The notes beneath the pieces were generated by a model. That model was not told the DNA's origin, searched no databases, and was given only the letters and a program-made list of their open reading frames with translations. Made by a program: the position numbers and the translations under genes. From Chloromonas sp. AAM2 (lineage: Eukaryota > Chlorophyta > Chlorophyceae > Chlamydomonadales > Chlamydomonadaceae), in the NCBI GenBank assembly GCA_004335635.1, contig QAXH01001020.1, forward strand, positions 8,045-30,415: a stretch of DNA of 22,371 bases, in the 5' to 3' direction. Within the stretch, counting starts at the first letter, position 1. Every line of letters begins with the position of its first letter. Below, piece after piece: positions 21,285 through 22,371 of the stretch.

Positions 21285-22240
21285 ATGACTACCATGCGAG
21301 TAATCGCCAGAAGTCTGCGAGAAGGCAGCCCGCCTGCGCAAACCCTTGTTCAGTCGCTCAACTCGTTGGACCGTGAGCCTGCTGGCGATGTTCAGGCCCA
21401 ACTCACAGGCAAACAGCACATTGGACCCAATCTCAGGCGCTCTCTGGCAGCCGCGGCCTTGGCGGGATCGGGAAAGGCGGCATCACAGTCCCAAGGTTGG
21501 TGTAACCACACCTGCACCATCGTTTACAAGCATCCTAAAACACTCATGCTGCAGCCGGCCACTGGCTTGTCAAACAGGCTGTTTAAACTGCCTTTCCTGG
21601 CGTAATGCACACATGCGATAGTGCGACATGGGCTTCTCACAAGCCGGTTGAAAGCATCCGACCTCAAGTTGTGTTTCAGCTATCCACTGTGCCGTTTGAA
21701 CTTCCTTTCCTGGTCTGATGCACCAAGACACTATGCAGATGGGCAGAGGCTTTTGCGTCATAACTGCTGCATGTATGCACGCCTGTGCGCTGCAGGCATG
21801 CAGTGGAAGCTGCCAACAAGCCCTTTTGCTGCCTCTGGCCGCCGAGGACCACCCACACCTTGCCAGGTGGATGGTTTGCAGCCAAGCGTGTGTACTTGCC
21901 AGTCATTGTGGCCATGCATAACGACAAGCAGGCGCTTATGAACTCATCTCGTGTGTATGTTCCTTCAGAATGGCTTGAAACCCTTCTCACACGAATGGCC
22001 CTTCACACCCCAATGGTTCATCCAAATGTGCTCTCTTGCTTCTCAGCTGCTATACGTGCCTTTGCCTGGACCGACGGCTAATCAGCAGCAGCAAAGGTCC
22101 ATGCCTGCACGCCCTGCTTGTAGGTGTTGTACCGTGGCCCAGGCATGCTGCTGTTCCGTTTCCTGGTCCGAGGGAAGGTCTTTCAGTTGCTGGGTGTGTT
22201 CGCAGGCGCACTGCTGTTGACAGCAGCGTTCAGCACACCA
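21285..22240 (+). CDS. Mitochondrial TMEM186/TMEM70-like membrane protein, 5' part (3' end outside window)
   Basis: Three phase-consistent exons: 21285-21495 (donor CCAAG|GTTGGT, phase 1), 21796-21866 (CTGCAG acceptor, GCCAG|GTGGAT donor, phase 0) and 22124-22240 (CTTGTAG acceptor, CACCA|GTGAGT donor, phase 0); 133 residues visible. The N-terminus MTTMRVIARSLREGS is basic and amphipathic, like a mitochondrial presequence, and Ala/Arg/Gln-rich sequence follows. Exon 3 begins VLYRGPGMLLFRFLVRGKVF (95-114) and runs into a transmembrane segment (~114-130). The YRG...RfL.R.K..Q pattern before a membrane segment is typical of the TMEM186/TMEM70 group, which act in respiratory complex assembly in animals. 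Exon 3 is convincing. Exons 1 and 2 are inferred from phase and content, and another small exon could lie between them. Confidence 0.55.
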
Positions 22241-22300
22241 GTGAGTGGCCATGAGTGAAATCAGCACAGCCTGTCGGTGGTCAAAGCACGGCAAGCCAGG

Positions 22301-22371
22301 CCAAGGCACACGGGGACAGGCCTGAACAAGGGCACAGGCCAAGGCACACGGGGACAGGCCTGAACAAGGGC
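22301..22371. repeat. 38-bp tandem repeat running off the right edge
   Basis: A unit starting CCAAGGCACACGGGGACAGG occurs at 22301-22338 and again at 22339-22371, where the window ends. The visible 33 nt of the second copy are identical. It lies in the intron after exon 3 of the TMEM186-like gene. Confidence 0.85.

Noticed and set aside
21039..21419. 126-codon minus-strand ORF upstream of the PRD1-like start
   Set aside because: It overlaps the PRD1-like first exon in another frame and is antisense to the presequence exon of the TMEM186-like gene. No splice partner was found.
21901..22080. Plus-strand frame NDKQALMNSSRVYVPSEW as an exon of the TMEM186-like gene
   Set aside because: It runs straight to a stop at 22079-22081, and no donor in it gives the phase 0 that the YRGP exon needs.

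Overview
The window looks like nuclear DNA of a green alga, probably a chlorophycean of the Chlamydomonas/Haematococcus type. The genes are cut into many short exons by GT-AG introns, mostly with GTGAGT-like donors. One product is a plastid CPP1-type J-like membrane protein with a transit peptide. Proteins carry long Gln/Ala/Ser/Gly-rich insertions, TGTAA-type poly(A) signals are present, and introns hold minisatellites. I worked out the exon models by hand from splice sites, reading phase and protein motifs. No alignment or search was run.

Layout, left to right. (1) 1-4709, minus strand: a GDA1/CD39 apyrase (NTPDase) in eight visible exons, with its 3' end beyond the left edge. It has a signal peptide/anchor, all apyrase conserved regions, and an unusual ~300-residue Gln/Ser/Ala-rich insertion. 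(2) 4710-5707: apyrase upstream region and CPP1-like 3' flank. (3) 5708-9410, minus strand: a complete six-exon CPP1-like (DUF3353) chloroplast J-like protein. (4) 9411-9968: CPP1-like upstream region and 3' flank of the next gene. (5) 9969-21138, minus strand: a ~17-exon gene for a ~1,790-residue helical-repeat protein. Its first ~110 residues resemble land-plant PRD1 (the MEI1 counterpart needed for meiotic double-strand-break formation). The introns contain two minisatellites and a short element repeated in three of them. (6) 21139-21284: a 146-bp gap. (7) 21285 to the right edge, plus strand: the 5' part of a mitochondrial TMEM186/TMEM70-like membrane protein, head-to-head with the PRD1-like gene.

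The four genes do not form one pathway: secretory-pathway nucleotide hydrolysis, plastid membrane chaperone, meiosis and mitochondrial membrane. The most interesting items are the probable algal PRD1/MEI1 homologue, the short shared promoter between it and a mitochondrial gene, the element repeated in three PRD1-like introns, the higher-order minisatellite, and the apyrase insertion.
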